The notes under the pieces: model-generated
The model's database searches: none
What the model saw: only the letters and a program-made list of their open reading frames with translations
What the model was told of the DNA's origin: nothing
Shown here: positions 45,134 through 53,927 of the stretch, piece after piece
Layout of the letters: each line of letters starts with the position of its first letter
How positions within the stretch are numbered: position 1 is the first letter of the stretch
Source: Selenomonas sp. TAMA-11512
Lineage (GTDB): Bacteria > Bacillota > Negativicutes > Selenomonadales > Selenomonadaceae
DNA length: 64,000 nucleotides
Direction of reading: 5' to 3'
Assembly: GCF_037076525.1 (NCBI RefSeq)
Contig: NZ_AP029018.1
Coordinates: 2,216,501-2,280,500, forward strand
Program-made: the position numbers and the translations under genes

Positions 45134-45741
45134 CCCCTAACATTGATAAAGAACCCCTGCGATTCTTCATCGTTCTTCTTCTCCGTCTTGTTGGCCGTCT
45201 GGGCGGCGCTGAGGCTGCTTAGGTACATCTGATTGCACTTCGTAAAAAGACCGGTGTCAGAGGCCAGTCTTTGGCACACATCCATTGCCAGCCGCCAGCC
45301 CAGACAATCCACAAACTGCGTATCCCACAGTGTCGGGTCCTCCACTATGGATGTATACCTGCCATATGCGTGCGGGCAGTCCGTAGCAATGGCAAGTGTC
45401 CCGGAATTCGGCGAAAGCATCAGCTCCCACCTATAGGTCGCCTCGCTGTTACGGATACTGTTCTCATTCTCTATAGCCCATATGGCCACACAGTCATTCG
45501 GATATTGATATAGATAGTCCCACCCCAGAGCCTTTTCAAATGCCAGCTCCGCAAGCGGTGTTATTTTCCTTGCAAAATTCCATTCAGCCCCTCGCAGTAC
45601 GGAATGTACTGCGAGAGACCAAACAGACTTTAATTCTGTCGCTGCGGTACTTGTATCGGATTCAACATTGTTGATGGGACGTATGCCTATACGGCGCAGC
45701 GCAGTATTACAAATCTCCGTTTTACCAAGGGTATTCGGCAT
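45130..45741 (-). CDS. Tail tubular protein A / gatekeeper (T7 gp11-like)
   Basis: This 203-aa protein has the family N-terminus LGKTEICNTALRRIG, the WSLAVHSVLRGAEWNFARK helix, YLYQYPNDCVAIW and RYTSIVEDPTLWDTQFVDCLGWRLAMDV. It forms the ring between portal and nozzle in short-tailed phages. Its start follows a 16-bp gap after the small acidic protein. Confidence 0.9.
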   Translation of the reverse strand: MPNTLGKTEICNTALRRIGIRPINNVESDTSTAATELKSVWSLAVHSVLRGAEWNFARKITPLAELAFEKALGWDYLYQYPNDCVAIWAIENENSIRNSEATYRWELMLSPNSGTLAIATDCPHAYGRYTSIVEDPTLWDTQFVDCLGWRLAMDVCQRLASDTGLFTKCNQMYLSSLSAAQTANKTEKKNDEESQGFFINVRG

Positions 45742-45756
45742 AACGCGCCCTCCTTC

Positions 45757-45990
45757 TCAGCTGCTCTTCTTGCTTCTGGAAGCCGTCTTCTTCTCGGTGA
45801 CGGCAGCAGGATCCGTTTCATGCTCCCCATCCGCAGCAGCGGCAGCAGGATCCGTTTCAGGCGAATCAACCGATCCGGAAAGTAATGCAAAATGCTCATT
45901 GGGGAACTCGGCAGCTTCCACGGTCTCCCCCTCTTTCCAGTATGTGCCGCCATAGCCGAAGCTGTCGCGGATAGCAATGAACTTAGCCAT
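45757..45990 (-). CDS. Small head-tail protein of unknown function
   Basis: This 77-aa protein has a folded N-terminal half (FIAIRDSFGYGGTYWKEGETVEAAE, SH3-like barrel pattern) and a disordered acidic-to-basic tail ending KKTASRSKKSS, with a duplicated ETDPAA. The position between cement and gatekeeper suggests a minor head component. It overlaps the Bbp16-like gene by eight bases. Confidence 0.75.
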   Translation of the reverse strand: MAKFIAIRDSFGYGGTYWKEGETVEAAEFPNEHFALLSGSVDSPETDPAAAAADGEHETDPAAVTEKKTASRSKKSS

Positions 45991-46372
45991 CGATATTCAC
46001 ATCCTTCGCCATGTTGATCGTGATCTTACCGGCGGTTGCGTTACCGCCGGCTACGGTGTAGTACGCACGGACATAACGCTTGGTCTTGATCGGCAGGCGT
46101 TCCTTGAATACCTCCGCCCCCTTGGTCAGCCTTGCAACCGGGATAGCCCCGGAGCTGACAAGAGTCTCCGGAGAAGTAAATGCGGAATCCGCAGCCGTCT
46201 GAATGCTGATCGTCAGGGAGGTAAGTGCTGCGAACGCAACATCCACCGTAGCAACAACAAATACCGGAGCATAAGATGCACCTGCCGTTTTCAAGTCAAT
46301 GTAATTCGTGGAAGCCGCCGAAGCAGTGACGGCCTGCGCATCGGACAGCTGTAAAGCCTTATCGAGAATCAT
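45983..46372 (-). CDS. Bbp16-family capsid cement protein
   Basis: This 129-aa protein begins MILDKALQLSDAQAVTASAAST and ends with KRYVRAYYTVAGGNATAGKITI, the pattern of the cement protein described from Bordetella phage BPP-1. It decorates the capsid and stabilises it. It is next to the major capsid gene, as in BPP-1. Confidence 0.88.
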   Translation of the reverse strand: MILDKALQLSDAQAVTASAASTNYIDLKTAGASYAPVFVVATVDVAFAALTSLTISIQTAADSAFTSPETLVSSGAIPVARLTKGAEVFKERLPIKTKRYVRAYYTVAGGNATAGKITINMAKDVNIDG

Positions 46373-46389
46373 CAGTCAATACCTCCTTC

Positions 46390-47391
46390 TCAAACTACAC
46401 GGGCCTCAGCGTTCAGGAGTGCGTCGACACGGCGAACGGGGATCCCATCGAACATGGTAACCATCTTGCCGCCCACCGTCTCCTGCGTGAGCTGGTATAC
46501 CGTCTTGTTCATCATCTGGCGGCGCAGGAAGCTGCGGATAGTCTTGTTGCACAGGAAGGTCAGACGAGTGCTGCCCTCTGCATTGGTCGGCAAAAGCTCC
46601 TCCGCTTGTACCAGCAAGTCAATGAGGTCTGCACCGGCAGAAGCATTCTTGGTCAGGTCGCTTACGTCAATGTTGGCGATACGCACCACGTATCTCCAGT
46701 CGCGAACGCAGAGCCCGCAGTCCCACTTGTAATGTGTACGGTACCCCTGATACTTGCCGCCGTTCTTATCAAACAGCGTGATGCCGTCGGGTTGCCCCTT
46801 AGATAAGTCAGTATGGGAAATACCGGCCTTCAGGCCCTTTGGATAGATACCGAATACGGTATTGGGCCCCCAGCCTACTAGATAGATGGAGGTGTTATCG
46901 GCACCGGTACCGCCGGCGTCAATAACGTTGCCCGCACTGGGCGCGCCGGAGGTTACGCCATAACGGGGCGCAAATCCCACAAACTGCTCCGGCTTGGACT
47001 TATCGCCATACATCAGGGTACGGCAGAACTCCTGATTCATTGACTCGAGGAATGCACGGTCCTCGGACAGACGGAAATCCGCGGTGTTACCGTTGAGATC
47101 AGCCAGAGCCTTATCAATTTCAGAGTACGCCTCCAGCATACCGCAGGTAGCCGTAATCTGCTGGGTTGCGGACTTGCTGTCCTGCACGCCATAGTTCAAG
47201 AGCCTCCAGGTTACATCCGGAAGGCCCGTACGAACAGTTGTCTTATGACCGGTCGGCAGATTGCCCTCCTGCCAGTGCATATCCTGAAGCACCTCATTTG
47301 TGCTGGTCAGAATCTCCGCGATTTTGTCGATCTTCCCCTGCGGGTCCTCACGACGGGCAATGTCCTGTAAAGTTACGACTGCATCAGACAT
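46390..47391 (-). CDS. Major capsid protein (BPP-1 type, HK97 fold)
   Basis: This 333-aa protein has TLQDIARREDPQGKIDKIAEIL, a shell domain with WRLLNYGVQDSKSATQQITATCGMLEAYSEIDKALADL, an E-loop-like region and FLCNKTIRSFLRRQM with GIPVRRVDALLNAEA at the end. It sits between scaffold and cement genes. Codon use is regular, as for highly expressed phage genes. Confidence 0.9.
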   Translation of the reverse strand: MSDAVVTLQDIARREDPQGKIDKIAEILTSTNEVLQDMHWQEGNLPTGHKTTVRTGLPDVTWRLLNYGVQDSKSATQQITATCGMLEAYSEIDKALADLNGNTADFRLSEDRAFLESMNQEFCRTLMYGDKSKPEQFVGFAPRYGVTSGAPSAGNVIDAGGTGADNTSIYLVGWGPNTVFGIYPKGLKAGISHTDLSKGQPDGITLFDKNGGKYQGYRTHYKWDCGLCVRDWRYVVRIANIDVSDLTKNASAGADLIDLLVQAEELLPTNAEGSTRLTFLCNKTIRSFLRRQMMNKTVYQLTQETVGGKMVTMFDGIPVRRVDALLNAEARVV

Positions 47392-47407
47392 GCATTATCT
47401 CCTCCTC

Positions 47408-48055
47408 TTAGTTAAGCTCCGGGTAAAGTACATTGGCGGCCGTCTTCTTCTCCCCGCCGCTCGGTTTACCCGTCTCAAATTTATCTTCTTTAATGGAGCG
47501 CCCTACGTGCATAAAGAACTCCACAAAAGACTTGTTATTATCAAACCCGCACGCCGCAAGCATGTTCTGAACCTCCTGCGGCGCGGACTTGAAGCCCTTA
47601 ACGGCGTCGGCGATTTCCTCCTTCGTGAAGGCCTTGCCGGTCTCTTCCTTCCAGGTCTTCACCTCATTGGCTGCATATGCATCCAGCTTGGCCTGCTGCT
47701 CCTGCATAAACTTGACCTGATAGTCCACCAGCCTCTGGGCGCTCTCCTGAGAAAGATCCAGGTCCTTAGCAAGAGCACTGAATTCCGTAAACGCCGTTTC
47801 ATCGACGGTGAAACCCTCAGGAGTGTTGAAAGCCTCATACGCTTCAGGCGCCTTCGGCTCCGACTTAGGCTTATCGCCCTCGCCTTCCTTGCCGTCACCG
47901 TCTCTGTCGTCATCATTTTCCGGCAGATCTTTCGGGGCCTCATTGCCCCCTTCGCCGCCTCCGGAAAGCACGCCCTCCGGATTGCCCTCTGCGCCCTGCG
48001 GATCGGTACCGCCTGACAGCAAACCGCCGTTCGGATTATTGTTGTCGTTATCCAT
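47408..48055 (-). CDS. Scaffold-like capsid assembly protein
   Basis: This 215-aa protein has a disordered acidic N-terminus rich in Gly, Asp and Glu (residues 1-75) and an alpha-helical C-terminal part with LSQESAQRLVDYQVKFMQEQQAKLD and KTWKEETGKAFTKEEI. Composition and location immediately upstream of the capsid gene fit a scaffolding protein. Confidence 0.85.
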   Translation of the reverse strand: MDNDNNNPNGGLLSGGTDPQGAEGNPEGVLSGGGEGGNEAPKDLPENDDDRDGDGKEGEGDKPKSEPKAPEAYEAFNTPEGFTVDETAFTEFSALAKDLDLSQESAQRLVDYQVKFMQEQQAKLDAYAANEVKTWKEETGKAFTKEEIADAVKGFKSAPQEVQNMLAACGFDNNKSFVEFFMHVGRSIKEDKFETGKPSGGEKKTAANVLYPELN

Positions 48056-48410
48056 TCTCTATTTCCTCCTTCATCTTCTCCAGTTGCGCAGCTTCCTCCT
48101 GAGCAGCTTTCGTGTGCTCCGCCCGCATAAGCTCATAGGCTTCCGGCTTGGCTTCCATGATGTCCTGCATGATCCGGATGCCGATATCCCGCTGGCCTTC
48201 ACGGAAAGCCATGATCATGGAATTAGCGTCCATGGACTTGTCCATTACCTTGCAGAACGAAAGCACACGCCAAACATACCGCCTAAAAACCGGATGCTCC
48301 AGCAACAGCTTCAGGTCATTGACGACCCTCTCTCTCCGCTGACGTTCCAGTTCATTGAGGGCCTCCTGCTCCTTTGCATGCCCGTCCCACATTGCGCCCA
48401 TACTAAACAC
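48048..48410 (-). CDS. Bbp19-like phage protein
   Basis: This 120-aa helical protein has LEHPVFRRYVWRVLSFCKV, FREGQRDIGIRIMQDIMEAKPEAYELM and a terminal coiled coil, matching the Bbp19-type family of BPP-1-like phages. It is encoded between portal and scaffold and overlaps both by eight bases. Its role in the head is not known. Confidence 0.8.
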   Translation of the reverse strand: MFSMGAMWDGHAKEQEALNELERQRRERVVNDLKLLLEHPVFRRYVWRVLSFCKVMDKSMDANSMIMAFREGQRDIGIRIMQDIMEAKPEAYELMRAEHTKAAQEEAAQLEKMKEEIENG

Positions 48411-50088
48411 CGTTTACACCTCCTAACCCGGTAATAGCTGCCAGTGCATTGTTGTCATCCAGCTTGGCGTCGGACAGTGTCTTGGCACCCTGCACCATAG
48501 CGCCCATATCCTGCGCCATCTGCTGTTGCTGCGCCGCCTGCTGCTTCTGCTGGCGGATGTTTTCAATCGCATCACGGGAGCGGATACACTTGGCCGGCAT
48601 ACCGTTGGCCTGCATGTAGTCAATGGCAGCCTCGTCAATGTCCACCACGTCCAGAACATCCGGAAACAGTCCGGCAACAGAACCGATAAAGCCAAGGCTC
48701 TGCTGAATGGAGGTCGTGGCCACCATCTGCTGCGCCTGTGCCAGTATGCTGATAAAGTTTACCTTCAGCATCTGGGCATTGAGCTCCGGGGGCGGCGGCG
48801 GGATAAGTCCGCCGCGCATCATGATGTTGAACACCCGCTTGATAAGCGGCGCGTGGAGCTCCTGGTTCATGGATTCCAGCACCGGGCCCAGGTTCATCAT
48901 CTTTTCCTCGTGCTTCTCCACGACCTCACGGGCCGTTATCGGCTGCGTCTGTTCACTGTTGAGGATCATCTTGAACAGGTCGACGTACATCATCTCGTCA
49001 ATGCGCTGCTCTGTCCGCTGGACATAGGAGCTCAGGGAGTTGAAGTCTATATTCACCTGGTACGTTGCTCTTGCGCCCGCATCCGCGCCGACAGCCACCG
49101 GATCAAAAGGATTCACGCCGCCCGGCATGGTGTTAACCGCCTTGACCGTACCGCTCACAGAAACCGGAGGGTCAACCATCTTGGCCAGGCCCATGAGCCC
49201 CCGGCGCTCCATTTCCTGCAGCGACTTCTGATCACCCATGGCGTACATGGCCGGAGAGACGCCGTATATATCGCTGGTCTTGGTCACCTCCCAGCGCGGC
49301 GCAATGATGGGAAATTCATCGTAGCCGCCCAGCCGCAGCACCGTATTAGACCCCTTGCCCGGTATCCAGTAGACCGACCGGTACGGCTTGTTGGCAAAAT
49401 CCCTCTGCCCCTTGATCCGGTCATCATTCGGCTCAATGATGTGATGCACCTGATATATCCGGTTCAGCTCGTCGCGTTCGTATTTGTCCCTTACCTCCTC
49501 CGGGCAATTATCCGATCCGAATACATTGACCAGCTGAGCCACACTCATATCCACGCGCCGGGCAAAGGTGTTCACCAGACCATACTCATCCACATCGAGG
49601 TAATATTGTCCGCAGGTCAGGCTTTTGCAGTTGAACACCCGGTCAAAGTTCTCCTCCACCGGGGCGGCCGCCGTGCCGAACAAGAGCAGCTCACTGTACA
49701 TCATCGGCAGTATCTTGTAGATGTTGCTGGTATTGAGGACTGCATATATCCTCGTCTCCACATCATCCAGCCACGCCATGACAGCCGCATCCTTGGCAAG
49801 CTCCGGATCACCCACGGTCAGCTGGAACCACGGTCGGGACGGGGAAGTCAGACCGGAGTGCAGGCCCGCCGCGGATGTCCGGAGCGCCCGGATAAACTTG
49901 TTGTTGAGTATCCGCTTATGGTCTATCCTGCGCGCCTGCCGCACGTCCTCCCCGCTGAAAAAGCCCCGGGTAGGGTTCCCCCATTGCTTGAGGTCCTTCC
50001 ATACTGGAATCCAGTTCTCCGCATCCTGCTCCATCTGCTTGAACCGTGACGCGATCTTTTTTCTGTTTTCAAACTCCATAGCCATCAT
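48403..50088 (-). CDS. Portal (head-to-tail connector) protein, podovirus type
   Basis: This 561-aa portal has GNPTRGFFSGEDVRQARRIDHKRI, LHSGLTSPSRPWFQLTV, the SELLLFGTAAAPVEE clip region, PAMYAMGDQKSLQEMERR and TAREVVEKHEEKMMNLGPVLE, all typical of the T7/BPP-1-like connectors. The Gln-rich C-terminus (about 515-540) is a barrel-like tail. It forms the dodecamer that DNA passes through. It overlaps both neighbours by a few bases. Confidence 0.92.
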   Translation of the reverse strand: MMAMEFENRKKIASRFKQMEQDAENWIPVWKDLKQWGNPTRGFFSGEDVRQARRIDHKRILNNKFIRALRTSAAGLHSGLTSPSRPWFQLTVGDPELAKDAAVMAWLDDVETRIYAVLNTSNIYKILPMMYSELLLFGTAAAPVEENFDRVFNCKSLTCGQYYLDVDEYGLVNTFARRVDMSVAQLVNVFGSDNCPEEVRDKYERDELNRIYQVHHIIEPNDDRIKGQRDFANKPYRSVYWIPGKGSNTVLRLGGYDEFPIIAPRWEVTKTSDIYGVSPAMYAMGDQKSLQEMERRGLMGLAKMVDPPVSVSGTVKAVNTMPGGVNPFDPVAVGADAGARATYQVNIDFNSLSSYVQRTEQRIDEMMYVDLFKMILNSEQTQPITAREVVEKHEEKMMNLGPVLESMNQELHAPLIKRVFNIMMRGGLIPPPPPELNAQMLKVNFISILAQAQQMVATTSIQQSLGFIGSVAGLFPDVLDVVDIDEAAIDYMQANGMPAKCIRSRDAIENIRQQKQQAAQQQQMAQDMGAMVQGAKTLSDAKLDDNNALAAITGLGGVNGV

Positions 50089-50414
50089 GCCCCTAAGCTG
50101 CTTTTAAGCTGGTTGCCGGAAGCTGAAGAAACACCCAGCCCGCTCCGGTAGCCTGCTGCCGCCCCGGTCTGCGTGGACGCAAGGCCCTGCGCGCCCGCGA
50201 TTCGTCTGCGATTCTGCTGAATGGCCGCGGACACATCCCTGGCAGTCTCAGAAGCCGATGCCGGCTTTGCCGCAGCCTCCTTTGCCGCTTCAAGCTGCTG
50301 CTGCGCAGCCTCTCTCTGCGCTCTTGCCGCGTCCTCTGCTGCAGACGCCTGCCGCCTCGAGGCATGGACTCCCAAAATGGCGGAACCGATTGCCGCCGCT
50401 GCTGCTGCACACAT
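50085..50414 (-). CDS. Small Ala/Gln-rich virion-associated protein
   Basis: This 109-aa protein begins with a hydrophobic Ala-rich segment (MCAAAAAAIGSAILGVHA), then a coiled coil (AARAQREAAQQQLEAAKEAAAK) and a Gly/Ser-rich end. The ATG at 50414 lies six bases after GGAGGTGA at the end of terL. It resembles in layout the gp14-like protein at 41.7 kb, but the sequences are not alike. Function unknown. Confidence 0.78.
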   Translation of the reverse strand: MCAAAAAAIGSAILGVHASRRQASAAEDAARAQREAAQQQLEAAKEAAAKPASASETARDVSAAIQQNRRRIAGAQGLASTQTGAAAGYRSGLGVSSASGNQLKSSLGA

Positions 50415-50416
50415 AT

Positions 50417-51865
50417 TCATTCACCTCCGAAAATGTCATAGGGCTTACCGTTTGCCCACATGAGCTTATCCCTTTCCTTCTTCCTGATCTCGCGCATGAA
50501 GGTTATGGCAAATGCGTCGGCCCGGTTCGGCGAAGCCAGCCCGCGCTTCTTCATGGACTCCTTGGATTCAAGCTGTATCTTGCCGTCCTCGCGCGGTTTG
50601 GTCTCCGGGCCGATAAGGTCGTCGCACAGCTGCGGATCATTCGGAATAACCCCGCCTTCACGGAGCCAATTTTTCATCCGGCCCCAGCCATAGGCACGCA
50701 GATTGACATACCCCGCATCCGGAGACTTCTCTGCAAAGTTCACCAGCAGCCATTCGCGGCCCAAATGCTTGCCCGCTGAATAGATGCCGGTGCCGTAGCC
50801 GAAGTCTATAATCACACCGTCCGCTTTGTGTTCATCCTCCAGCTGGGCGATACGGTTGGCCATCTGAAAATCATCATCGTTTTTCGAAAATGTAGCAAGA
50901 ATAGACCCCGCCAACCCCTGACGCTTTACAATTACCAATTCGTCTCCGCCGGTCCAGGCAGGGTCTATTCCGATAATCACAGGCGCAAAATCATACTGCG
51001 AAGGATGCAGCTTTCTCTTTCTGGCTTCATCGACGTAATGCCGGGGAATAAACTGCAATTCGGATGCGGATGGAAACTCACCAAGCACCCGGACCTTCAC
51101 GAAGTCACTGTCAATCCCCCGGCTGTCAATCCATTGTTGTATCTGTGCCTTGTTGGAAACCGACACGTCACGGCTGTCCACCTTCTGCAGCCCCCAGTAA
51201 GCCCGGTCTCGGTGGAAGCAGTCAAAGAAGCGTCCGGTGTTTCGGGTCGGATTGCCGAACGCCGCCCAGATGATTTCCGTGTTGGCGTCCGTCATTGCGC
51301 CCTCCGCCACCTCCCAGATAATATTGGGTATCGCGGACGCCTCATCAAAGACCAGGAGCGTCCGCTTACCGAGATTGTGCAGACCCGCAAAGGCCTCCGG
51401 GTTGGATTCGCTCCACGGTATGGCGTCGATACGCCAGTTCTTCTGGTGCGATTCCTCCGCGGAGAATATGGCCGTGGCCTTACACACAAAGAGCTCCTTG
51501 CCGATAAAGCGGTTGTACCACTTGGTCAATTCCGGCCAGGTCTTGGTCTTCAGCTGCGTATCCGTGTTGGCCGTGACCACCCCGCGGGTATCCGGGAAGG
51601 TGGACAGTGCCCAGAGAATAAGCCAAGCCACCACAGCCGACTTCCCTACCCCGTGACCTGACGCCACCGCCTCCCGGATAACCTCATCCGGAGTATTCAG
51701 CTTGTCCCGAATGTCCGCGAGCAGCTTGCGCTGCCATTCTTCCGGGCCGTGCTTATCCTTGAGCTCACCCTTCCCCCATGGGAATGCGAAGAGCACAAAG
51801 CGGAGCGGATCATGGCGGAACTTAGCCAGCGCATCCACCAGCGCCAACATGTCAGTCTGCGTCAT
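50417..51865 (-). CDS. Terminase large subunit
   Basis: This 482-aa DNA-packaging motor has Walker A GHGVGKS (70-76), Walker B TLLVFDEASAIP, and a nuclease domain with IIGIDPAWTGGDE, GVIIDFGYGTG and NRADAFAITFM providing acidic metal ligands. It translocates DNA into the head and cuts concatemers. It overlaps the small subunit gene by 14 bases. Confidence 0.95.
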   Translation of the reverse strand: MTQTDMLALVDALAKFRHDPLRFVLFAFPWGKGELKDKHGPEEWQRKLLADIRDKLNTPDEVIREAVASGHGVGKSAVVAWLILWALSTFPDTRGVVTANTDTQLKTKTWPELTKWYNRFIGKELFVCKATAIFSAEESHQKNWRIDAIPWSESNPEAFAGLHNLGKRTLLVFDEASAIPNIIWEVAEGAMTDANTEIIWAAFGNPTRNTGRFFDCFHRDRAYWGLQKVDSRDVSVSNKAQIQQWIDSRGIDSDFVKVRVLGEFPSASELQFIPRHYVDEARKRKLHPSQYDFAPVIIGIDPAWTGGDELVIVKRQGLAGSILATFSKNDDDFQMANRIAQLEDEHKADGVIIDFGYGTGIYSAGKHLGREWLLVNFAEKSPDAGYVNLRAYGWGRMKNWLREGGVIPNDPQLCDDLIGPETKPREDGKIQLESKESMKKRGLASPNRADAFAITFMREIRKKERDKLMWANGKPYDIFGGE

Positions 51866-52397
51866 GTTCCTTCACCCGCCGCCACGCCTCCTCCAGCGCA
51901 CCGGCGATCCCAACATTGCCGGATATCTCCACCTTGTCAATAAACATCCCGATATGACGCCCCAGGATCTCTATAGCACGTGTCTTGTCATATAATTTGA
52001 GCTCTATGCCGTTCGTGCCTTGCTTGATGCTCGCGATGGCTGCGCGCTGGTCTTTCGTCAGTTCACTTGTATCTTTGACCTTCACTGTCTGCACCGCATA
52101 TGGCTTACCCTTTTTCGGATGAACGATCTCCGTTCGCACTTTCACGTAATCCGACGCGTCAGCGAAAGCGATACGAGCTAATTCTTTGACAACTCGATCT
52201 TGTGAAATCTCCGTGCGAACCTGCAAAACCCGCTGACGACGGGCGATCTCATCTTGAATTTGAATTTTTTTTAAGTTCTGCGCACCGATGAATGCTGCTG
52301 TCTTTTTGCTGTACCCCGCCCTCAATGCAGCTTGCGTCGCATTAAAGTCTATAAGATACTCGTCTATGAATCTCTGCTGCTTCGCCGTCAGCTTCAC
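51852..52397 (-). CDS. Terminase small subunit
   Basis: This ~181-aa protein begins (GTG at 52397, behind GGGAGGTGA) with KLTAKQQRFIDEYLIDFNATQAALRAGYSKKTA, the helix-turn-helix that binds the packaging site, and ends with an oligomerisation region (TRAIEILGRHIGMFIDKVEI). It recognises phage DNA for the large subunit. Its leader and first codons are nearly repeated at the 25-aa ORF at 52.9 kb. Confidence 0.93.
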   Translation of the reverse strand: MKLTAKQQRFIDEYLIDFNATQAALRAGYSKKTAAFIGAQNLKKIQIQDEIARRQRVLQVRTEISQDRVVKELARIAFADASDYVKVRTEIVHPKKGKPYAVQTVKVKDTSELTKDQRAAIASIKQGTNGIELKLYDKTRAIEILGRHIGMFIDKVEISGNVGIAGALEEAWRRVKEHDAD

Positions 52398-52520
52398 GTC
52401 GTCACCTCCCCTCTTACGATTTCTTGCGATTCTCCACAATAAAAACCACCAGTTGAACTAGTGTAAAACTGAAACTTATTTTATGTTTCACGCAAACGAA
52501 ATATAAAAAATCGCAGAAAT

Positions 52521-52886
52521 TTATGTTTCGTCTATGCTTCGTTGTAAACGAACTAATGTTTTTGCGCTCTGCTCAATTAACCTCTCCCAGAGATCATGCC
52601 GCAGAGGGTCATCCTTTGGCTCAAAAAACGCAAAAGACAGATGTAAGAGCTCGTGAACAAGTACTTTTTCTATGTCATATGGGAACGTGAAGTTATATGG
52701 GATTTTAGGGTCGAGCAAACAAATATGCGCCTCGCCTTTCGCGAGTTCGATAAAGCATTCACCCTCCCGATCTTGTTCACTCAGCTCATCTGGCCGCCCC
52801 AGATCAACGCGAATATCCCATTCGTTGAGTTTTAGAATCTCCTTCCATTTCTTGCACAGCTCGTTGATATGACTGTCATTTCTCAT
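52521..52886 (-). CDS. Small phage zinc metalloprotease-like protein (HELLH)
   Basis: This ~122-aa protein has VLVHELLHLSFAFFE with an HExxH motif and a downstream acidic/His region, like minimal SprT- or minigluzincin-type phage proteins. The ATG at 52886 has AGAGAGG six to seven bases upstream; an earlier ATG at 52910 is possible. It heads the packaging block. A role in head or lysis maturation or a non-protease metal role are both possible. Confidence 0.78.
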   Translation of the reverse strand: MRNDSHINELCKKWKEILKLNEWDIRVDLGRPDELSEQDREGECFIELAKGEAHICLLDPKIPYNFTFPYDIEKVLVHELLHLSFAFFEPKDDPLRHDLWERLIEQSAKTLVRLQRSIDET

Positions 52887-52903
52887 AAAGAACCTCTCTT
52901 TTC

Positions 52904-52981
52904 TCAACATAAAAGCCGTCTCACACGAAATGAGGCGGCTATCCGTGATAGGATGGGATTTAGGAGATACAGTAGCTTCAC
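52904..52981 (-). CDS. 25-aa leader peptide or small hydrophobic protein
   Basis: A GTG at 52981 directly follows a very strong GGGAGGTGA and opens MKLLYLLNPILSRIAASF, a hydrophobic then basic peptide that stops just inside the next gene's upstream ATG. It contains a terminator-like hairpin (52911-52940). It may be a translated leader that couples to the protease gene, a small toxin-like peptide, or a relic of the terS start, which has the same 21-base initiation sequence with one change. Confidence 0.45.
   Translation of the reverse strand: MKLLYLLNPILSRIAASFRVRRLLC
52911..52940 (-). terminator. Hairpin with short T-run upstream of the protease gene
   Basis: AGCCGCCTCA (52931-52940) and TGAGACGGCT (52914-52923) form a ten-base stem with one mismatch and a seven-base loop, followed by TTT-A. 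It lies inside the 25-aa ORF and between the promoter at 53.07 kb and the packaging genes, so it could act as an attenuator. Confidence 0.5.
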
Positions 52982-53056
52982 GTCATCACCTCCCTTCGCT
53001 TTTCCTGCACACAAAAAAGGACACCGCCTGCGCGATGCCCTCATGTGCAATTCTCG

Positions 53057-53069
53057 ATACTATCAGTAT
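53057..53069. promoter_or_regulatory. Inverted repeat overlapping a -10 box (operator candidate)
   Basis: ATACT-ATC-AGTAT is a perfect 5-bp inverted repeat around a three-base centre and covers most of the -10 of the promoter at 53065-53092. Such a position suits a repressor site. Confidence 0.45.
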
Positions 53070-53092
53070 ACCACTGATTTCAGCAAAAACAA
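53065..53092 (-). promoter_or_regulatory. Candidate extended -10 promoter for the packaging/late block
   Basis: TATACT (53065-53070) has TGG one base upstream (extended -10) and TTGTTT (53087-53092) 16 bp upstream. It would transcribe the 25-aa ORF, the protease-like gene and terS/terL. The ArpU/RinA-like regulator gene lies 1.5 kb upstream. Confidence 0.6.
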
Positions 53093-53147
53093 GGAAGTAA
53101 AAGGGAAGTAAATGTCCGTTAAAATACCCGTTGCAAGAGATGAAAAG

Positions 53148-53156
53148 TTATCCACA
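53148..53156 (+). promoter_or_regulatory. Perfect DnaA box
   Basis: TTATCCACA, the consensus DnaA-binding 9-mer, lies 12 bp after the end of panT2. A single box may be chance, but a cluster of near-boxes lies beside panA1. Confidence 0.4.
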
Positions 53157-53168
53157 GGCATAACCTGT

Positions 53169-53927
53169 TTAATTAAACCGCCACCAATACACCAACCATG
53201 CAATAAAATCAATGATAATGATCAGAAAAATTACTGTGTTGATTGTTTCTATCTGTTTAGCGTTTTCGTCTCTTTCAAGTTCGTAACCTCTATTGATTCG
53301 CTGAATGAATCTCAGTAAAAGATTTACCAAATTAAAGAGCCCTAATCCAACTATAGCAATGATAAGTATTAATCTATATATAGACGCTTTATCTATATTA
53401 CCCAATATAGACGTAGAAAATGCCATTCCTGCTACAAAAGTAATCACGATAGATGAAAATATTCCAAGAATCGTAATGTACTCCCTTTGCATAGACCTTT
53501 GCGCCTGTTCAGCCTCATCTTTCATGGCTTTTAACTGATAGCTCATATTCTCATGCTTATTCTTGAGCTCATTCGCGATATTACGTGTATACGCTATACG
53601 TGCAATATCAAGATTAACATGATCATACAATTTTGCAATCTTTTTACAAAGAGTATCGTCTATTAACCCACCATTTCCATTCTCTTCAATCGCTTGTTTA
53701 TACAACGCTTGAATATTTCTGGATAAAATATCGAGACCGTCCGGACTCTTCCCATCAATCCGCGTAATGATTCCAAACACTTCCGAGTATAGGTGTCGAA
53801 AATCATCCGAGTAAATATACTGTAATTTTCGTATACATTCTTCAAACACTCCACGCTCACTTATCTTAGCGTCTTCTTTAGCAAGATCTTTCAAGAATCC
53901 TTGGAGTTTCATCTGTTTATCATGCAT
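53169..53927 (-). CDS. Membrane effector paired with Panacea protein 2 (candidate toxin)
   Basis: This ~252-aa protein has a soluble helical part (residues 1-145) and three strongly hydrophobic C-terminal helices: ITILGIFSSIVITFVAGMAF, YRLILIIAIVGLGLFNLVNL and TVIFLIIIIDFIAWLVYWW. Between helices 2 and 3 is a charged cytoplasmic loop. The ATG at 53927 overlaps the Panacea stop by eight bases (ATGCATGA). The DNA is markedly more AT-rich than the phage structural genes, which suggests recent acquisition. Panacea partners include membrane-acting toxins; membrane depolarisation is my inference. I know no named family. Confidence 0.72.
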   Translation of the reverse strand: MHDKQMKLQGFLKDLAKEDAKISERGVFEECIRKLQYIYSDDFRHLYSEVFGIITRIDGKSPDGLDILSRNIQALYKQAIEENGNGGLIDDTLCKKIAKLYDHVNLDIARIAYTRNIANELKNKHENMSYQLKAMKDEAEQAQRSMQREYITILGIFSSIVITFVAGMAFSTSILGNIDKASIYRLILIIAIVGLGLFNLVNLLLRFIQRINRGYELERDENAKQIETINTVIFLIIIIDFIAWLVYWWRFN

